Assembly: GCA_000434015.1 (NCBI GenBank) | Contig: HF999523.1 | Coordinates: 107,400 to 171,399, forward strand | Length of the DNA: 64,000 bases | DNA from: Clostridium sp. CAG:571 | GTDB lineage: Bacteria; Bacillota; Clostridia; TANB77; CAG-508 | Reading direction: 5' to 3' | In this document: one piece after another, positions 8,968 to 19,330 of the stretch | How positions within the stretch are numbered: the stretch's first letter is position 1 | Layout: each line of letters starts with the position of its first letter | Notes under the pieces: generated by a model | Seen by the model: the letters and a program-made list of their open reading frames with translations, nothing else | What the model was told of the DNA's origin: nothing | Databases searched by the model: none | Translations under genes and position numbers: made by a program

Positions 8968-11427
8968 ATGACATATAAATTTACTAATAGAGCTCAAAAA
9001 GCAATAGAAATTGCAAATGAACTTGCAAACGAACTTGGTCACAATTATATAGGAACAGAGCATCTTTTGTATGGTCTGTCTAAAGAGGGGACTGGTGTTG
9101 CAAGCAAAGTTTTAGAAAATCAGAATATTACTCCAGAAAATATATTAGAAGAAATTGAAGAATTAATAGGAAGAGTAGAATTGTCACCAGATAGTCAAGG
9201 GACAGTTGGTTTTACTCCTAGAACTAAAAGAGTTATAGAAAATGCTTTTAGAGAAGCAAGAAAGTTAGGAACAGAATATATAGGAACAGAACATTTATTA
9301 ATTGGAATAATGCTAGAAGGAGACAGTGTTGCAGTTAGAATTATGATGGATTTAAATATAAATCCACAAAAATTGTACAATGAAATTGTAAAAGTAATAA
9401 ATGAAGATGACGGATTTTCAGGAGAAAATAAAAATAGTCAAACAGGTTTTGGAAGTTATAATTCAACAAATACATTAAATCAATTTGGAACAGATTTAAC
9501 AAAGTTAGCAAAAGAAGGAAAATTAGATCCTGTTATAGGAAGAGAAGATGAAATAGAAAGAGTAATTCAAATTTTGTCTAGAAGAACAAAAAATAATCCA
9601 TGTTTAATTGGTGAACCAGGTGTAGGTAAAACAGCTGTGGTAGAAGGTTTAGCACAAAAAATAATAGATGAAGATGTTCCGGAAATGTTAAAAAATAAAA
9701 GAGTTGTAAGTGTAGATATTTCTAGTATGGTAGCAGGTGCAAAATATCGTGGAGATTTTGAAGAAAGAATAAAAAAATCATTAAATGAAGTGAAAAAAGC
9801 TGGAGATGTAATTTTGTTTATAGATGAGATTCATACAATAGTAGGAGCAGGATCTGCAGAAGGCGCTGTAGATGCGGCTAATATTTTAAAACCACTTCTA
9901 GCAAGAGGAGAAATTAAAGTTGTTGGAGCTACTACATTAAATGAGTATAGAAAATATATAGAAAAAGATGCTGCTTTAGAAAGAAGATTTAGTCCAGTTA
10001 ATGTATTGGAGCCATCAAAAGAAGATACAATAAAAATTTTAAAAGGAATTCGTGATAAATATGAAGCACATCATAATGTGAAAATTACAGATGAAGCTAT
10101 TGATGCAGCTGTTAATTTATCTGTTAGATATATTAATGATAGATATCTTCCAGACAAAGCCATTGATTTAATAGATGAAGCAGCTTCAAGGGTAAAAATG
10201 AGAACATATACAAGACCAGAAAATTTAAAAGAGTTAGAAGATAAAATATTAGAATATGAAAAAGAAAAAGATGAAGCAATAAGGGTTCAGGATTTTGAAA
10301 AAGCAGCAAAATTAAGAGATAGTGAAAAAATGGCAAAAGAGAAATTAGAAAAGGATAAACAAAAATGGGAAAACAAAAATAACCGTAGTGTAACAACTCT
10401 AGAAGAAGATGATATTGCAGATGTAATTGCTAGTTGGACAAAAATTCCAGTAAAGAAAATAACAGAAGATGAAAATGAAAAATTAAAGCATTTAGAAGAT
10501 TCTTTGCATAAAAGAGTTGTAGGACAAAAAGAAGCTGTAGAAGCAGTTGCAAAAGCAATAAGAAGAGGAAGAGTAGGATTGAAAGATCCAAATAAGCCAA
10601 TTGGTTCATTTTTATTCTTAGGACCAACTGGTGTTGGAAAAACAGAGCTTGCAAAATCATTAGCAGAAACATTATTTGGAAATGAAGATTCTATGATAAG
10701 AGTTGATATGTCCGAATATATGGAATCACATTCTGTATCTAAATTAATTGGTTCACCTCCAGGATATGTAGGATTTGATGAGGGAGGACAGTTAACTGAG
10801 AAAATAAGAAGAAAACCATATTCTGTTATATTATTTGACGAAATAGAAAAAGCACATCCAGATGTTATGAATATGTTACTTCAAATTTTAGATGATGGAA
10901 GACTAACAGATAGCCAAGGAAGAACAGTAAATTTCAAAAACACAGTAATTATAATGACATCAAATATAGGTGCAAGACTAATTACAGATAAAAAAACATT
11001 AGGATTTGAACAAAATAAAAAAGAAGAAGCAAATAAAAAAGAATATGAAAATGTAAAAAAAGAAGTGTTATCAGAATTAAAACGTGAATTTAAACCAGAG
11101 TTTATTAATCGTATAGATGAAATTATAGTATTCCATAAACTAGAAAACAATGAAATCAAACAAATTATTGATATTATGTTAGAACAAGTTAAGAAAAGAT
11201 TGGAAGAACAAAATATAAAAATAGAAATTGATGATTCTGTAAAAGAATTAATTGCTAAAAAAGGAATTGATTCAAATTATGGTGCAAGACCTTTAAAAAG
11301 AGCAATTCAAAGTATGTTAGAAGATAAAATAGCTGAAAGTATATTAGATGGAATAGTAAAACCAGGTAAGGTTTCAAAAGCTATAGTAATTGACGATGAT
11401 GTAAAAATTATAGAAAATAAAAACTAA
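8968..11427 (+). CDS. clpC: ATP-dependent Clp protease ATPase subunit ClpC
   Basis: An 819-residue Hsp100 unfoldase. Order: double Clp-N repeat (residues 1-145, with two [13 protein letters not shown] repeats), first AAA+ with Walker A GEPGVGKT (about 212) and Walker B FIDEIH, a UVR/middle domain (about 410-470) that binds McsB or MecA, a second AAA+ with GPTGVGKT (about 552) and LFDEIEKAH, and a C-terminal D2-small domain. It unfolds arginine-phosphorylated proteins and feeds them to ClpP. ATG at 8968 is seven bases after AGGGAGG; ATG at 8962 is too close. Last gene of the CtsR operon, followed by a terminator. Confidence 0.97.
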   Translation: MTYKFTNRAQKAIEIANELANELGHNYIGTEHLLYGLSKEGTGVASKVLENQNITPENILEEIEELIGRVELSPDSQGTVGFTPRTKRVIENAFREARKLGTEYIGTEHLLIGIMLEGDSVAVRIMMDLNINPQKLYNEIVKVINEDDGFSGENKNSQTGFGSYNSTNTLNQFGTDLTKLAKEGKLDPVIGREDEIERVIQILSRRTKNNPCLIGEPGVGKTAVVEGLAQKIIDEDVPEMLKNKRVVSVDISSMVAGAKYRGDFEERIKKSLNEVKKAGDVILFIDEIHTIVGAGSAEGAVDAANILKPLLARGEIKVVGATTLNEYRKYIEKDAALERRFSPVNVLEPSKEDTIKILKGIRDKYEAHHNVKITDEAIDAAVNLSVRYINDRYLPDKAIDLIDEAASRVKMRTYTRPENLKELEDKILEYEKEKDEAIRVQDFEKAAKLRDSEKMAKEKLEKDKQKWENKNNRSVTTLEEDDIADVIASWTKIPVKKITEDENEKLKHLEDSLHKRVVGQKEAVEAVAKAIRRGRVGLKDPNKPIGSFLFLGPTGVGKTELAKSLAETLFGNEDSMIRVDMSEYMESHSVSKLIGSPPGYVGFDEGGQLTEKIRRKPYSVILFDEIEKAHPDVMNMLLQILDDGRLTDSQGRTVNFKNTVIIMTSNIGARLITDKKTLGFEQNKKEEANKKEYENVKKEVLSELKREFKPEFINRIDEIIVFHKLENNEIKQIIDIMLEQVKKRLEEQNIKIEIDDSVKELIAKKGIDSNYGARPLKRAIQSMLEDKIAESILDGIVKPGKVSKAIVIDDDVKIIENKN

Positions 11428-11433
11428 AAATAT

Positions 11434-11465
11434 AGCAGTAGTTGATGATAAACTACTGCTATAAT
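11434..11465 (+). terminator. clpC operon terminator
   Basis: A 10-bp stem (AGCAGTAGTT/AACTACTGCT) followed by an AT-rich tail. Confidence 0.75.
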
Positions 11466-11506
11466 ATATGTAAAATAAGAAATGTTACAGGAATATTACA
11501 GAAAGT

Positions 11507-11535
11507 TTGCAAAAATATTACATGTATGGTATAAT
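11507..11535 (+). promoter_or_regulatory. promoter of the 112-aa membrane protein gene
   Basis: TTGCAA, a 17-base spacer and TATAAT. This shows that the in-frame TTG at 11507 is not the translation start. Confidence 0.7.
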
Positions 11536-11563
11536 AAAGTATATTAGTAAGAAGGTGGTAAAA

Positions 11564-11902
11564 ATGAGAGTACTAACCATTATTATTTATACTTTAATTT
11601 TAATTGTATTTGGATTAATAGGTTTTGCAATTATGCAAATTAGATTAGCTGGAATGACTGTGAAAGACTTCTGGAGTTTTATTGAGGCAAATAAAACTTT
11701 AGATAAATTATATAGATTATCTAAACAGTATGAAAATATGAATCCTCAGCAACAAATTATATTTTTAACAGAAGCTGAAGATGTATTTAATGCTTTTGAT
11801 AAAGTTCCAAATACTATTTGGGAAGAAGAATTTTCAAAATATAGACAAGTTTTAGAGACATATAGAAGCATAAGAGTATTAAGATGGGCAGAACAATCTT
11901 AA
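11564..11902 (+). CDS. small single-pass membrane protein, unknown function
   Basis: A 112-residue protein. Residues 1-27 form one hydrophobic helix (LTIIIYTLILIVFGLIGFAI), followed by a soluble helical region with conserved-looking aromatic residues (DFWSFIEANKTLDKLYRLSKQ). The start is ATG at 11564 behind GAAGGTGG. It is monocistronic with its own promoter and terminator. No family recognised. Confidence 0.75.
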   Translation: MRVLTIIIYTLILIVFGLIGFAIMQIRLAGMTVKDFWSFIEANKTLDKLYRLSKQYENMNPQQQIIFLTEAEDVFNAFDKVPNTIWEEEFSKYRQVLETYRSIRVLRWAEQS

Positions 11903-11927
11903 TGATATAGAATAAAAAATATAAGAT

Positions 11928-11967
11928 ACAGAACAATAGTAATAATTATTGTTCTGTATTTTTTTTT
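11928..11967 (+). terminator. terminator
   Basis: A 10-bp stem (ACAGAACAAT/ATTGTTCTGT) followed by nine T. Confidence 0.85.
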
Positions 11968-12155
11968 AAATAGAAAAGTAATAAAATCCATATTTTATAA
12001 AAAGGTAAACATTTATAAGAGTTTGTTTTAACTTATAATGTTTAATTTGTGCATAATAAAGTAGAATACAAAGTATAATAAATATTAAGAGTAAAAATTT
12101 ATAAGTTTATGGGTAAAACTATAAAACCTAAAAATTTAAAAAAGAGGGTAAAAGT

Positions 12156-13352
12156 ATGAATATAAAATATTTTGATCATGCAGCAACTACAAGTGTAAAT
12201 GAAGACGTTTTAAAAGAAATGATTCCATATTTCAAAATGAATTTTGGAAATGCTTCATCTATGTATAGCATTGGAAGAAAGTCGAAAAAAGCAATAGAAG
12301 ATTCAAGGGAGAAAATTGCAAAAGCAATTAATTGCAAAAATGCGAATGAAATATATTTTACAGCATGTGGAAGTGAAAGTGATAACTTAGCAATAAAGGG
12401 TATTGCATATGCTAATAAAGATAAAGGAAATCATATAATTACAAGCAAGATTGAACATCCAGCAGTATTAAATACTTGTAAGAGTTTAGAAAAAGATGGA
12501 TTTAAAGTTACGTATTTGAATGTAAATGAAAAAGGATTTATAAATTTAGAAGAGTTAAAAAATTCAATAAATGATAATACAATATTAATAACAATTATGT
12601 TTGCAAATAATGAAATAGGAACAATTGAGCCAATAAAAGAAATAGGATTAATAGCTAAAGAAAAGAATGTAATATTTCATACAGATAGTGTTCAAGCAAT
12701 TGGAAATATAAAAATTGATGTGCAAGAATTGAATATTGATGCACTTTCAATGTCTGCACATAAATTTTATGGTCCAAAAGGAGTGGGGGCATTATATATT
12801 AAAAATGGAATAAAATTCGAAAAAATACAAGATGGAGGACATCAAGAAAAAAATAAAAGAGCTGGAACAGAAAATGTACCAGGAATTGTTGGCATGGGAA
12901 AAGCAATAGAGAGAATATATGATAGATTTGAAGAATATAATAAAAAATTAATAGATCTTAGAGAATATTTACTTAATAGTGTAGAGAAAAATATAAAATA
13001 TACGACAATAAATGGTGATAGAGAAAAAAGATTACCAGGAAATGCTAATATTTCTTTTAAATTTGTACAGGGAGAAGATTTATTACTAAAATTAGATTTT
13101 AAAGGAATATGTGCTTCAAGTGGGTCTGCATGTACATCAGGTTCTATGGAACCATCCCATGTTTTAATGGCAATAGGTTGTAAACACGAAGATGCTCAGT
13201 CTGCACTGAGAATTACAATTGGGGAAGAAAATACCAAAGAAGATATAGACTATCTTGTTGAAAATTTGGTGGAAATTGTTGAAGAGTTAAGGTCTATTTC
13301 ACCACAATATAAGGCTTTTCTAGAAGAAAATAATTGCGAAAAGAGTATATAA
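12156..13352 (+). CDS. cysteine desulfurase, NifS/IscS family
   Basis: A 398-residue PLP enzyme that removes sulfur from cysteine to supply Fe-S clusters and thiolated tRNA. FDHAATTSVN opens the protein and HTDSVQAIG carries the PLP-binding Asp. SMSAHKFYGPKGVG carries the Schiff-base Lys (about residue 208), and CASSGSACTSGSMEPSH carries the catalytic Cys loop (about 325). The 3' neighbour is not an iscU/nifU, so it may act as a general desulfurase. An RGGTEN-like RAGTENVPG motif is present. Confidence 0.93.
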   Translation: MNIKYFDHAATTSVNEDVLKEMIPYFKMNFGNASSMYSIGRKSKKAIEDSREKIAKAINCKNANEIYFTACGSESDNLAIKGIAYANKDKGNHIITSKIEHPAVLNTCKSLEKDGFKVTYLNVNEKGFINLEELKNSINDNTILITIMFANNEIGTIEPIKEIGLIAKEKNVIFHTDSVQAIGNIKIDVQELNIDALSMSAHKFYGPKGVGALYIKNGIKFEKIQDGGHQEKNKRAGTENVPGIVGMGKAIERIYDRFEEYNKKLIDLREYLLNSVEKNIKYTTINGDREKRLPGNANISFKFVQGEDLLLKLDFKGICASSGSACTSGSMEPSHVLMAIGCKHEDAQSALRITIGEENTKEDIDYLVENLVEIVEELRSISPQYKAFLEENNCEKSI

Positions 13353-13742
13353 TATAAAAAATGATAAAGATTATTAATGTTAAATATATAAAATTATAAA
13401 AAATATAAGTTTATAGTTTTATATATTAATATAATAATCTTTTTTATACTTAATAGTAAAGTTAAATATATTATAAATAAGCAACAGTGGATTCAATTTA
13501 TAATAATAAAAAGAAATAAAAGGCGATTTTTGTCGAAAAAATAGTGTTCTTGCGACAAATAAATAGATTAATTAAATTTAATCTATAAGTTGATATTGAA
13601 AATGAAAAAAGTTTATGATAATATACTAAAATCGACAGGGAAAAAATGGATTTTTTTACTTTTTTTGTAAAAATTGGTTGAATTTTACAGTTTGGTGTAT
13701 TAAAATAAGAGATTGTTGAATAAAAATAATAGGAGGAAAAAA
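13353..13742 (+). promoter_or_regulatory. long intergenic region with possible Spo0A boxes
   Basis: 390 bases without a convincing gene. TGTCGAA at 13531-13537, its inverted near-copy TGCGACA at 13551-13557 and TCGACA at 13632-13637 resemble Spo0A 0A boxes (core TGTCGAA). They are upstream of the gene at 13743. The clustering of TGTCG cores in such AT-rich sequence is suggestive only. Confidence 0.3.
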
Positions 13743-14039
13743 ATGCGAATATTTCAAACAAAGAAAGACATTTTAAAGGGAAAAATTATTGAAAAAAAAT
13801 GGAAACAAAGTAATCAAAAATATATACTAGCATTAGAGATGTTTTTAGATAGGGCAAGCAATATACAAGATGAAGCTTTAAAAAATAGTATTATTAATAG
13901 TATGTTAGCTTGTGATAAAATTTTAACAGATATGGCAGAAGAGTATTTTATAGAGATATATAAAGTAGCATATAAAGAAGGAAAGAGGTATAAAATAAAG
14001 AAAAGAGGATATAATAAGAAAAATAAAAAAAATAAGTAA
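13743..14039 (+). CDS. hypothetical protein, basic, 98 aa
   Basis: A 98-residue protein with a helical middle (ALEMFLDRASNIQDEALKNSIINSMLACDKILTDMAE) and a very basic C-terminus made largely of Lys, Arg and Asn. The start is ATG at 13743 behind a perfect AGGAGG. It is followed 13 bases later by a TSUP permease half gene. No family recognised. Confidence 0.7.
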   Translation: MRIFQTKKDILKGKIIEKKWKQSNQKYILALEMFLDRASNIQDEALKNSIINSMLACDKILTDMAEEYFIEIYKVAYKEGKRYKIKKRGYNKKNKKNK

Positions 14040-14052
14040 AAAGTGGTACGAA

Positions 14053-14397
14053 ATGGTAAAAAAAATAATGATAGGAATTATAGCTGGTTTCTTTAGTGGT
14101 CTTTTTGCATCAGGTGGAGGACTAATATTGTTACCAGCTAGTATTTATTTTTTAGGTTTGAATGATAAAGAAGCAAGAGCTACAACAATCTTTGCTATAT
14201 TGCCTATGGTATTAACAAGTACTTTTTTCTATTATAAAAATAATTATATCAATTGGAATAATGGAATAAAAATAGCTATAGGAGGGACTATAGGAGGATT
14301 TATAGGAGCAAAGTTATTAAATAAAATTAATAATAAATACTTAAAAATTATTTTTATTATATTTTTGTTTTATTCAGCTCTAAAATTATTAAAGTAA
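14053..14397 (+). CDS. TSUP family permease, first half-size subunit
   Basis: A 114-residue membrane protein with four predicted helices. The N-terminal GxxxGxxSGLFASGGGLILLPA (about residues 10-30) is the TSUP/TauE-SafE repeat signature, repeated in shorter form in IGGTIGGFIGAKLL. Full-length TSUP proteins are about 250 residues with two such repeats. Here the two halves are separate genes in tandem, probably a heterodimer. Substrates in the family are sulfur anions or organic sulfonates. The ribosome-binding site is weak. Confidence 0.8.
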   Translation: MVKKIMIGIIAGFFSGLFASGGGLILLPASIYFLGLNDKEARATTIFAILPMVLTSTFFYYKNNYINWNNGIKIAIGGTIGGFIGAKLLNKINNKYLKIIFIIFLFYSALKLLK

Positions 14398-14442
14398 GGA
14401 GAAATAGTTAGTATAAAATTTAAACTAACGAAAAAATAAAAA

Positions 14443-14820
14443 ATGTTAGAAATACTAATAGGTCTTATTTCTGGAATAGTAACAGGTATTGGAATGGGTG
14501 GAGGAACAATTTTAATACTTCTTTTATCTGTTATATGGGATTATGACCAACATATAGCACAAGCAACTAACTTAATATTTTTTATTCCAACATCTATTAT
14601 TTCTATAATTGTAAATTTAAAACAAAAAAATATTAATATTAAATTAGCAATAATTTTATCAATAGGGGGAATTATAGGTGCTATTATAGGTGCTTATATA
14701 GGAAGTAATATAGATGTAAATAAGTTAAAAAAATTTTTTGGACTATTTTTAATAATTATTGCTATTCATGAAATATACTCTCTATATAAAGAGTATATAA
14801 AACAAAAAAATAAGGCATAA
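14443..14820 (+). CDS. TSUP family permease, second half-size subunit
   Basis: A 125-residue membrane protein with four helices and its own TSUP signature (GIVTGIGMGGGTILI, about residues 10-24; GGIIGAIIGAYIG, about 85-97). It pairs with the gene ending 46 bases upstream. The split is not a frameshift: each half has its own start and complete helix set, and there is no CGG at the junction. Confidence 0.8.
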   Translation: MLEILIGLISGIVTGIGMGGGTILILLLSVIWDYDQHIAQATNLIFFIPTSIISIIVNLKQKNINIKLAIILSIGGIIGAIIGAYIGSNIDVNKLKKFFGLFLIIIAIHEIYSLYKEYIKQKNKA

Positions 14821-14855
14821 TATTATTAAATTTAATGTAGAGGAGGAATAAAATA

Positions 14856-14996
14856 ATGAAATTTGTTAAAGGTATGTTAGTAGGAAGTTTTGTATCAGCA
14901 AGTTTAGTTATTGCGTATACAGAAACATTAGGAAAAGATAAAAAGAAGTTTATGAAAAAAGGAAAGCAAGTAATGAAAAAAATGGGAATATTTTAA
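14856..14996 (+). CDS. small membrane-anchored protein, 46 aa
   Basis: An ATG at 14856 behind GAGGAGG opens a 46-residue ORF. A hydrophobic helix (residues 7-22, MLVGSFVSASLVIAY) is followed by a Lys-rich tail with KKKFMKKGKQVMKKMG. It resembles YtxH-like short membrane proteins in design. It ends 14 bases before a terminator and is probably co-transcribed with the TSUP pair. Confidence 0.65.
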   Translation: MKFVKGMLVGSFVSASLVIAYTETLGKDKKKFMKKGKQVMKKMGIF

Positions 14997-15009
14997 ATAA
15001 GATAAATTA

Positions 15010-15039
15010 AAAGGATAAACTAAAAAGTTTATCCTTTTG
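15010..15039. terminator. terminator between convergent genes
   Basis: An 11-bp stem (AAAGGATAAAC/GTTTATCCTTT) with A and T runs on both sides. Confidence 0.8.
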
Positions 15040-15061
15040 AAATTAAACATATTATAAATTA

Positions 15062-15598
15062 TTATCTATAATAAAAAGATTTAGGTTCACATTTTCCTTT
15101 ATGCTCGAATTCATTTTTACAACATTTTGGCTCACAATCTTTTTTCATTTCACATTTATCTTTTGGTTCACAATCTTCTTTACAATCACATTTATCTTTT
15201 ACACAGCATTTCTCTTTTTGATTACAGTCAATATCTATACCTTTTAAACAATCACCTTCATGTTCACAAGTAGCACATACTTTGGCGTGTTTTACTTGGT
15301 CAACCCAGATTTGAATTTCATATAATTTATCAGGACATAAAGGTCCAAATACAAATTCACCATGTTTATCAGTAAAAGTATGAGAAACTGGTTTTCTTTC
15401 TTCTTTTCCACACTCACAAATTACTTCGATTAGTTTTACAACAGCATCGCATACAGGTTTTTTATGGCAATCTTTTATTACTCCATAAATTACATTTCTA
15501 TTATCTTTTGGTAATGTTATATCTAAATCAAATTGTTTACCTGTTGCAATCACACCATCAACATCTACAACTGGACATATATTTTTATCATATTCCAT
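15062..15598 (-). CDS. carboxypeptidase-regulatory-like domain protein with Cys-rich tail
   Basis: A 178-residue protein. Residues 10-110 resemble a carboxypeptidase-regulatory-like beta-sandwich (NVIYGVIKDCHKKPVCDAVVKLIEV ... TDKHGEFVFGPL). Residues 120-170 are a Cys/Lys/Asp/Glu-rich repeat region (CCVKDKC, CDCKEDC, CEPKDKCEMKKDC, CEPKCC). It has no signal peptide. Cys-rich proteins of this design in spore formers are often coat or surface components, but that is inferred. The ATG at 15598 gives a better distance from AAAGGA than the upstream ATGs at 15610 and 15607. Confidence 0.7.
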   Translation of the reverse strand: MEYDKNICPVVDVDGVIATGKQFDLDITLPKDNRNVIYGVIKDCHKKPVCDAVVKLIEVICECGKEERKPVSHTFTDKHGEFVFGPLCPDKLYEIQIWVDQVKHAKVCATCEHEGDCLKGIDIDCNQKEKCCVKDKCDCKEDCEPKDKCEMKKDCEPKCCKNEFEHKGKCEPKSFYYR

Positions 15599-15757
15599 TA
15601 CTTTCATCATCCTTTCATAAAATTACAGCACGTAGCTTAATATATATTATGATTATTTTTTTATACGTGTGCTAAAATTAAAAAAATAATAAAAAAAGTT
15701 TATTATATGTAAAAATATGTTATAATAGCACATAAATAATTAAGAAGGAGACAAAAA

Positions 15758-16543
15758 ATGGATAGTAGACCTATTGGAATGTTTGATTCTGGCGTGGGAG
15801 GAATGACAGTTCTTAAAGAAGTTAAAAAAAAGTTACCAAATGAAAAAATTATATATTTAGGAGATACCAAAAGATTTCCATATGGAAGTAAATCTAAAGA
15901 AACTATAATAGAATTAACTAAAAGAGGAATAGAGTTTTTTATAAAAAAAGATGTAAAAGCTATAATAATAGCATGTGGAACAGCAACTAGCCAAGCAATA
16001 GATACAGTTAGTAAAATGTATAATATACCAATCATTGGAATAATCGAACCAACAGTAAACTATATATTAAAGCAAAAAAATATTAAAAATATAGGAGTAA
16101 TTGCAACTGCAGGAACAATTAGAAGTAATGGATGGGAAAAAGCACTAAAAGAAAAAAATAGTGAGCTTAATATAATAAATAAGGCGTGTCCTCTTCTTGC
16201 ACCAATGGCAGAAGAGGGATGGACCAATAATGAAGTAGCAAGTTTAGCAGTAAAAGAGTATCTAAAAGATATAAATAATATAGATGCATTAATATTAGGA
16301 TGTACACATTATCCACTATTTGAAGACGTTATAAAAAAAGAGTTAGGGGATACTGTAGAAATTATAAATACAGGAAAAATGATTGCAGATTTTATAAAAG
16401 AGCTATTTGAAAAAGAAAATATGCTTAATTTAGATAATAATAATTTATATGAAATTTATTTAACAGATATCGAATGCAATTTTGTAAATGTAGCAAAAAA
16501 GCTAATAAATGAAGAATTGTCAGTAAATAAAACAGAAATTTAA
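15758..16543 (+). CDS. murI: glutamate racemase
   Basis: A 261-residue cofactor-independent racemase that makes D-glutamate for peptidoglycan. GMFDSGVGGMTVLKE opens the protein. The two catalytic cysteines lie in IIACGTATSQ (about residue 70) and LGCTHYPLF (about 181). Length and motifs are standard. It is monocistronic between a promoter region and a strong terminator. Confidence 0.95.
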   Translation: MDSRPIGMFDSGVGGMTVLKEVKKKLPNEKIIYLGDTKRFPYGSKSKETIIELTKRGIEFFIKKDVKAIIIACGTATSQAIDTVSKMYNIPIIGIIEPTVNYILKQKNIKNIGVIATAGTIRSNGWEKALKEKNSELNIINKACPLLAPMAEEGWTNNEVASLAVKEYLKDINNIDALILGCTHYPLFEDVIKKELGDTVEIINTGKMIADFIKELFEKENMLNLDNNNLYEIYLTDIECNFVNVAKKLINEELSVNKTEI

Positions 16544-16582
16544 TTAAAAAGAGTAAATAATATTAAAAATATGAATATAATA

Positions 16583-16608
16583 AAAAAGCACTTTCTAGTG
16601 CTTTTTTA
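16583..16608 (+). terminator. murI terminator
   Basis: A perfect stem AAAAAAGCACT/AGTGCTTTTTT with a T run. Confidence 0.85.
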
Positions 16609-16652
16609 TATAATAGGAAAATTTGTAAAAGTAAATATATTTTAGCTTACTA

Positions 16653-16681
16653 TTGAAATGAAATAAGGTTTATGCTATAAT
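16653..16681 (+). promoter_or_regulatory. promoter of the ADA-like fusion gene
   Basis: TTGAAA, 17-base spacer, TATAAT. Confidence 0.7.
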
Positions 16682-16713
16682 GGTTAACATAAACTTTTTT
16701 AAAGGAGGATACT

Positions 16714-19216
16714 ATGGAATTATATAATAGATTTTATTTAGATAAAGAAAAAGATATCATTGTAAATTTATATAGAAAAAATGAAGATGAGATTGAATAT
16801 GTGCTAGAAACTCCTAACCACAAAACAGGAAATTTAATTACTAATCTAGCTAGAATTTGTGGAGTAGAAACTGTAAAAGATGAAAAAGATATGAAAATAA
16901 TAAAAGGTATAATTCCAGCAAGTATTAATGCAGATAATGAAGAGGTATATATTTTTAGATTGGGAGGAATTAAAGTTGCTAATATTTATGATAATGGAAA
17001 AATCGAAATAAAGGCACAAATACCAGCAATAAATAAAACTTTGATGTCACAAACGAAAGATTATAAAATTGATGTTAAAAAAACAATAATAAAAACATAT
17101 ATTTTAAAAAAGAGTAAATTTAGAACTGATTTACATACACATATTCACGCAAATTTGAATTCAGATGATCTAATTGCATTGGGGATCAAACATCAAATAA
17201 AATATTCTTTGTACTATATAAAGAAACTAGGATTAAAACTTTCAGATAAACAAGCAAAAGAAATGTTTGAAAAAAGGTGTAAAATAGAAAAGAAATATGC
17301 ATATAGTGATTTACCAGGAAAAAAATTAACAAGAAAGATCGATGATGAAACTTTTATAAATTTTGCAGATTTAATATTAAATAACAAAGAAAATATGGAA
17401 GAAAATATTGCAAAAATAAGAAATAGTTTAGTATTAATGAAAGATGGGCAAGCAGTATTTACAAATTTAGAAAAATTATATATTTATAGATATGCTTTTT
17501 CAAAAGGAAAAATTAGTGAAGAGAAAATTGAGTTAGAAAAAGAAAAAATAGAACAAATTACAGAAAAAGATATAAAAAGAATTTTAAAGCAAATGCTAGA
17601 AGATAGCAAAAAAGAAGAATATAAAAATAATAGTTTATTACAAGATAAGTTACTTTGGGTTGCAAGAGAATATAAAAAACAAGGAATTAAATATGCAGAA
17701 ATATCTGTTACTTGGATTGTAAGAAAGGGTGAAGAAGGTGCAAAAATCCTAAAAGAATTACACGAAATATTACCTCATATAGAAAAAGAAACGGGTGTAA
17801 AATTAAGATTTTTAGGATCACTTAGTAGAACTTTAATGACAGAAGAACAATTAAAAGAAGGTGTAGATGTTTTAAAGGTAGCAGCTAAGAGTCCATATAT
17901 CGTTGGAAGTGATATTATAGGAGAAGAAATAAATGATATTCGTAACTTTAAACAAGTAATAAAAGAATTAGTAGAATTTGCAGTTAGAGAAAATAATGGC
18001 TTTACAATTAGAATTCATGCAGGAGAAAATGACAGCTTTAGAGAAAATGTAGAAAGAGCAGTTTCTTGTGTAAAAGAATCAGTTCCAGAAGGATATAAAA
18101 TGCCTAAATGTAGAATTGGACATGGATTATATGGAATAAATTTGGATACTAAAGAAGGAATAGATTTGATGCACGAAATGAAAAAAGATGGAGTTGTTTT
18201 AGAATTCCAACTAACTTCTAATGTTAGATTAAACAATTTAACACAAGTAGAAAAGCATCCAATAAAACAATATTTAAGCTATGGAGTAAATTGTGTTCAA
18301 GGAAGTGATGGATGTGGCTTTTATGGAACAGATTGTATGGAAGAACAAATGGCACTTACCAATTTATTAAACTTGACAGAAGAAGATTTAATGAAAATGA
18401 GAAAAGTAGAAGACAAAATAATAAAAGATAGTGATAAATATTTTAAGATAAAAAGTCAAAAATTTGAAGAATGGTTAGAGCGGAAGAGATATTAAAGATG
18501 CAATACTAAAAGAAGAAATAAAAGCAGTAGAAAGTAATAAAAATAGAGATTTTAAAATTGGAAATAATACAAACATTAATTCAGAGGAAATATTAAAAGA
18601 AAAAATAGTAAAACTTCCAGTTGATAAAATACCAATAATTGTTGCTGGAGGAAGTTTTAATTCTAAAGGAAGAGAAACTGTGCTAGACAATAGAGGAAAA
18701 GAGATTTTAAAAGAATTAATGCAAAAATTAAATAATGAAAAAGTATATTTTGTAATAGGACATAAAATGCAAGGATATGAAAAAGCAATTATAGATATTA
18801 GTAAAGAGATAGGTAAAAAGTTTGAAATAAATGCAATTATACCTAAAAAGATAACCAAAGAAGTTGGAGCAAACTTATTAAATAAGGAATTAAATGGCGT
18901 TTGTATTTCAACAGAACAAGAAGAATTGGGAATATATAAGAGTTTTAATTATGAAATATTTGAAAGAAGAAAATCAATAGTGTTGGCTTTTGATGGAAAT
19001 TCACCAGTATCTAATTTAGTTCAAGAAGCTAAAAATGGAAAAGGAAAAGCAAAAATATATGTAAATGATAGTGTAAAAGCTCTGCAAGAAAAGGCAAAAT
19101 CATTAGAAGGATATGTAACAACATTTAACCAAAATAGCAATATAATTAAGCAAATTGCGTTAGATAATCCAGAGATAATGAATGATTATGGGGAAATTTA
19201 TAAAGTAATTAGCTAA
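16714..19216 (+). CDS. adenosine-deaminase-like protein fused to a Rossmann (SLOG-like) domain via a +1 shift at CGG
   Basis: Reading through CGG at 18481-18483 with a +1 shift gives 833 residues. Residues 1-130 are an uncharacterised beta-rich N-terminal domain. Residues 135-590 carry adenosine/AMP-deaminase superfamily metal motifs: DLHTHIHAN, IRIHAGENDSF, CRIGHGLYG and VQGSDGCGF. After the shift, residues 590-833 form an alpha/beta domain with IIVAGGSFNSKGRE and YFVIGHKMQGYEKA, reminiscent of SLOG/LOG-like nucleotide-binding folds. The likely role is purine deamination or nucleotide sensing; the substrate is unknown. Without the shift the protein stops four codons after CGG with a complete deaminase domain. 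This is therefore the one case where an unshifted product could be functional. Start ATG follows AAAGGAGG. Confidence 0.78.
18481..18483 (+). other. recoding site 2: in-frame CGG, CGGA read as Gly (+1)
   Basis: Codon 590 of the ADA-like gene: GAG-CGG-AAG with a stop four codons on. The +1 frame GGA-AGA-GAT-ATT continues open for 244 residues. Confidence 0.82.
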
Positions 19217-19280
19217 AAATAAAAGAAAAAACATGAATAAAAAGAGAGGTCTGCAACGAGCTATAATAGATTAAAATGAA

Positions 19281-19305
19281 AATCCACCAGTTATACCGGT
19301 GGATT
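19281..19305 (-). terminator. terminator of the 44-aa Cys-rich ORF
   Basis: AATCCACC and GGTGGATT form a stem with a short loop; on the minus strand a U-rich tail follows. It may also serve the plus-strand ADA-like gene. Confidence 0.65.
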
Positions 19306-19330
19306 TTTATTTGCGAGAACGAAAAAATTT

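Noticed and set aside
10133..10672. Long minus-strand open frames inside clpC and other AT-rich genes
   Set aside because: They are Leu/Phe/Tyr-rich mirror frames of real genes without ribosome-binding sites.
14053..14820. TSUP pair as another frameshifted gene
   Set aside because: There is no CGG at the boundary, the halves are 45 bases apart and each has its own start and four helices. Split TSUP pairs are common.
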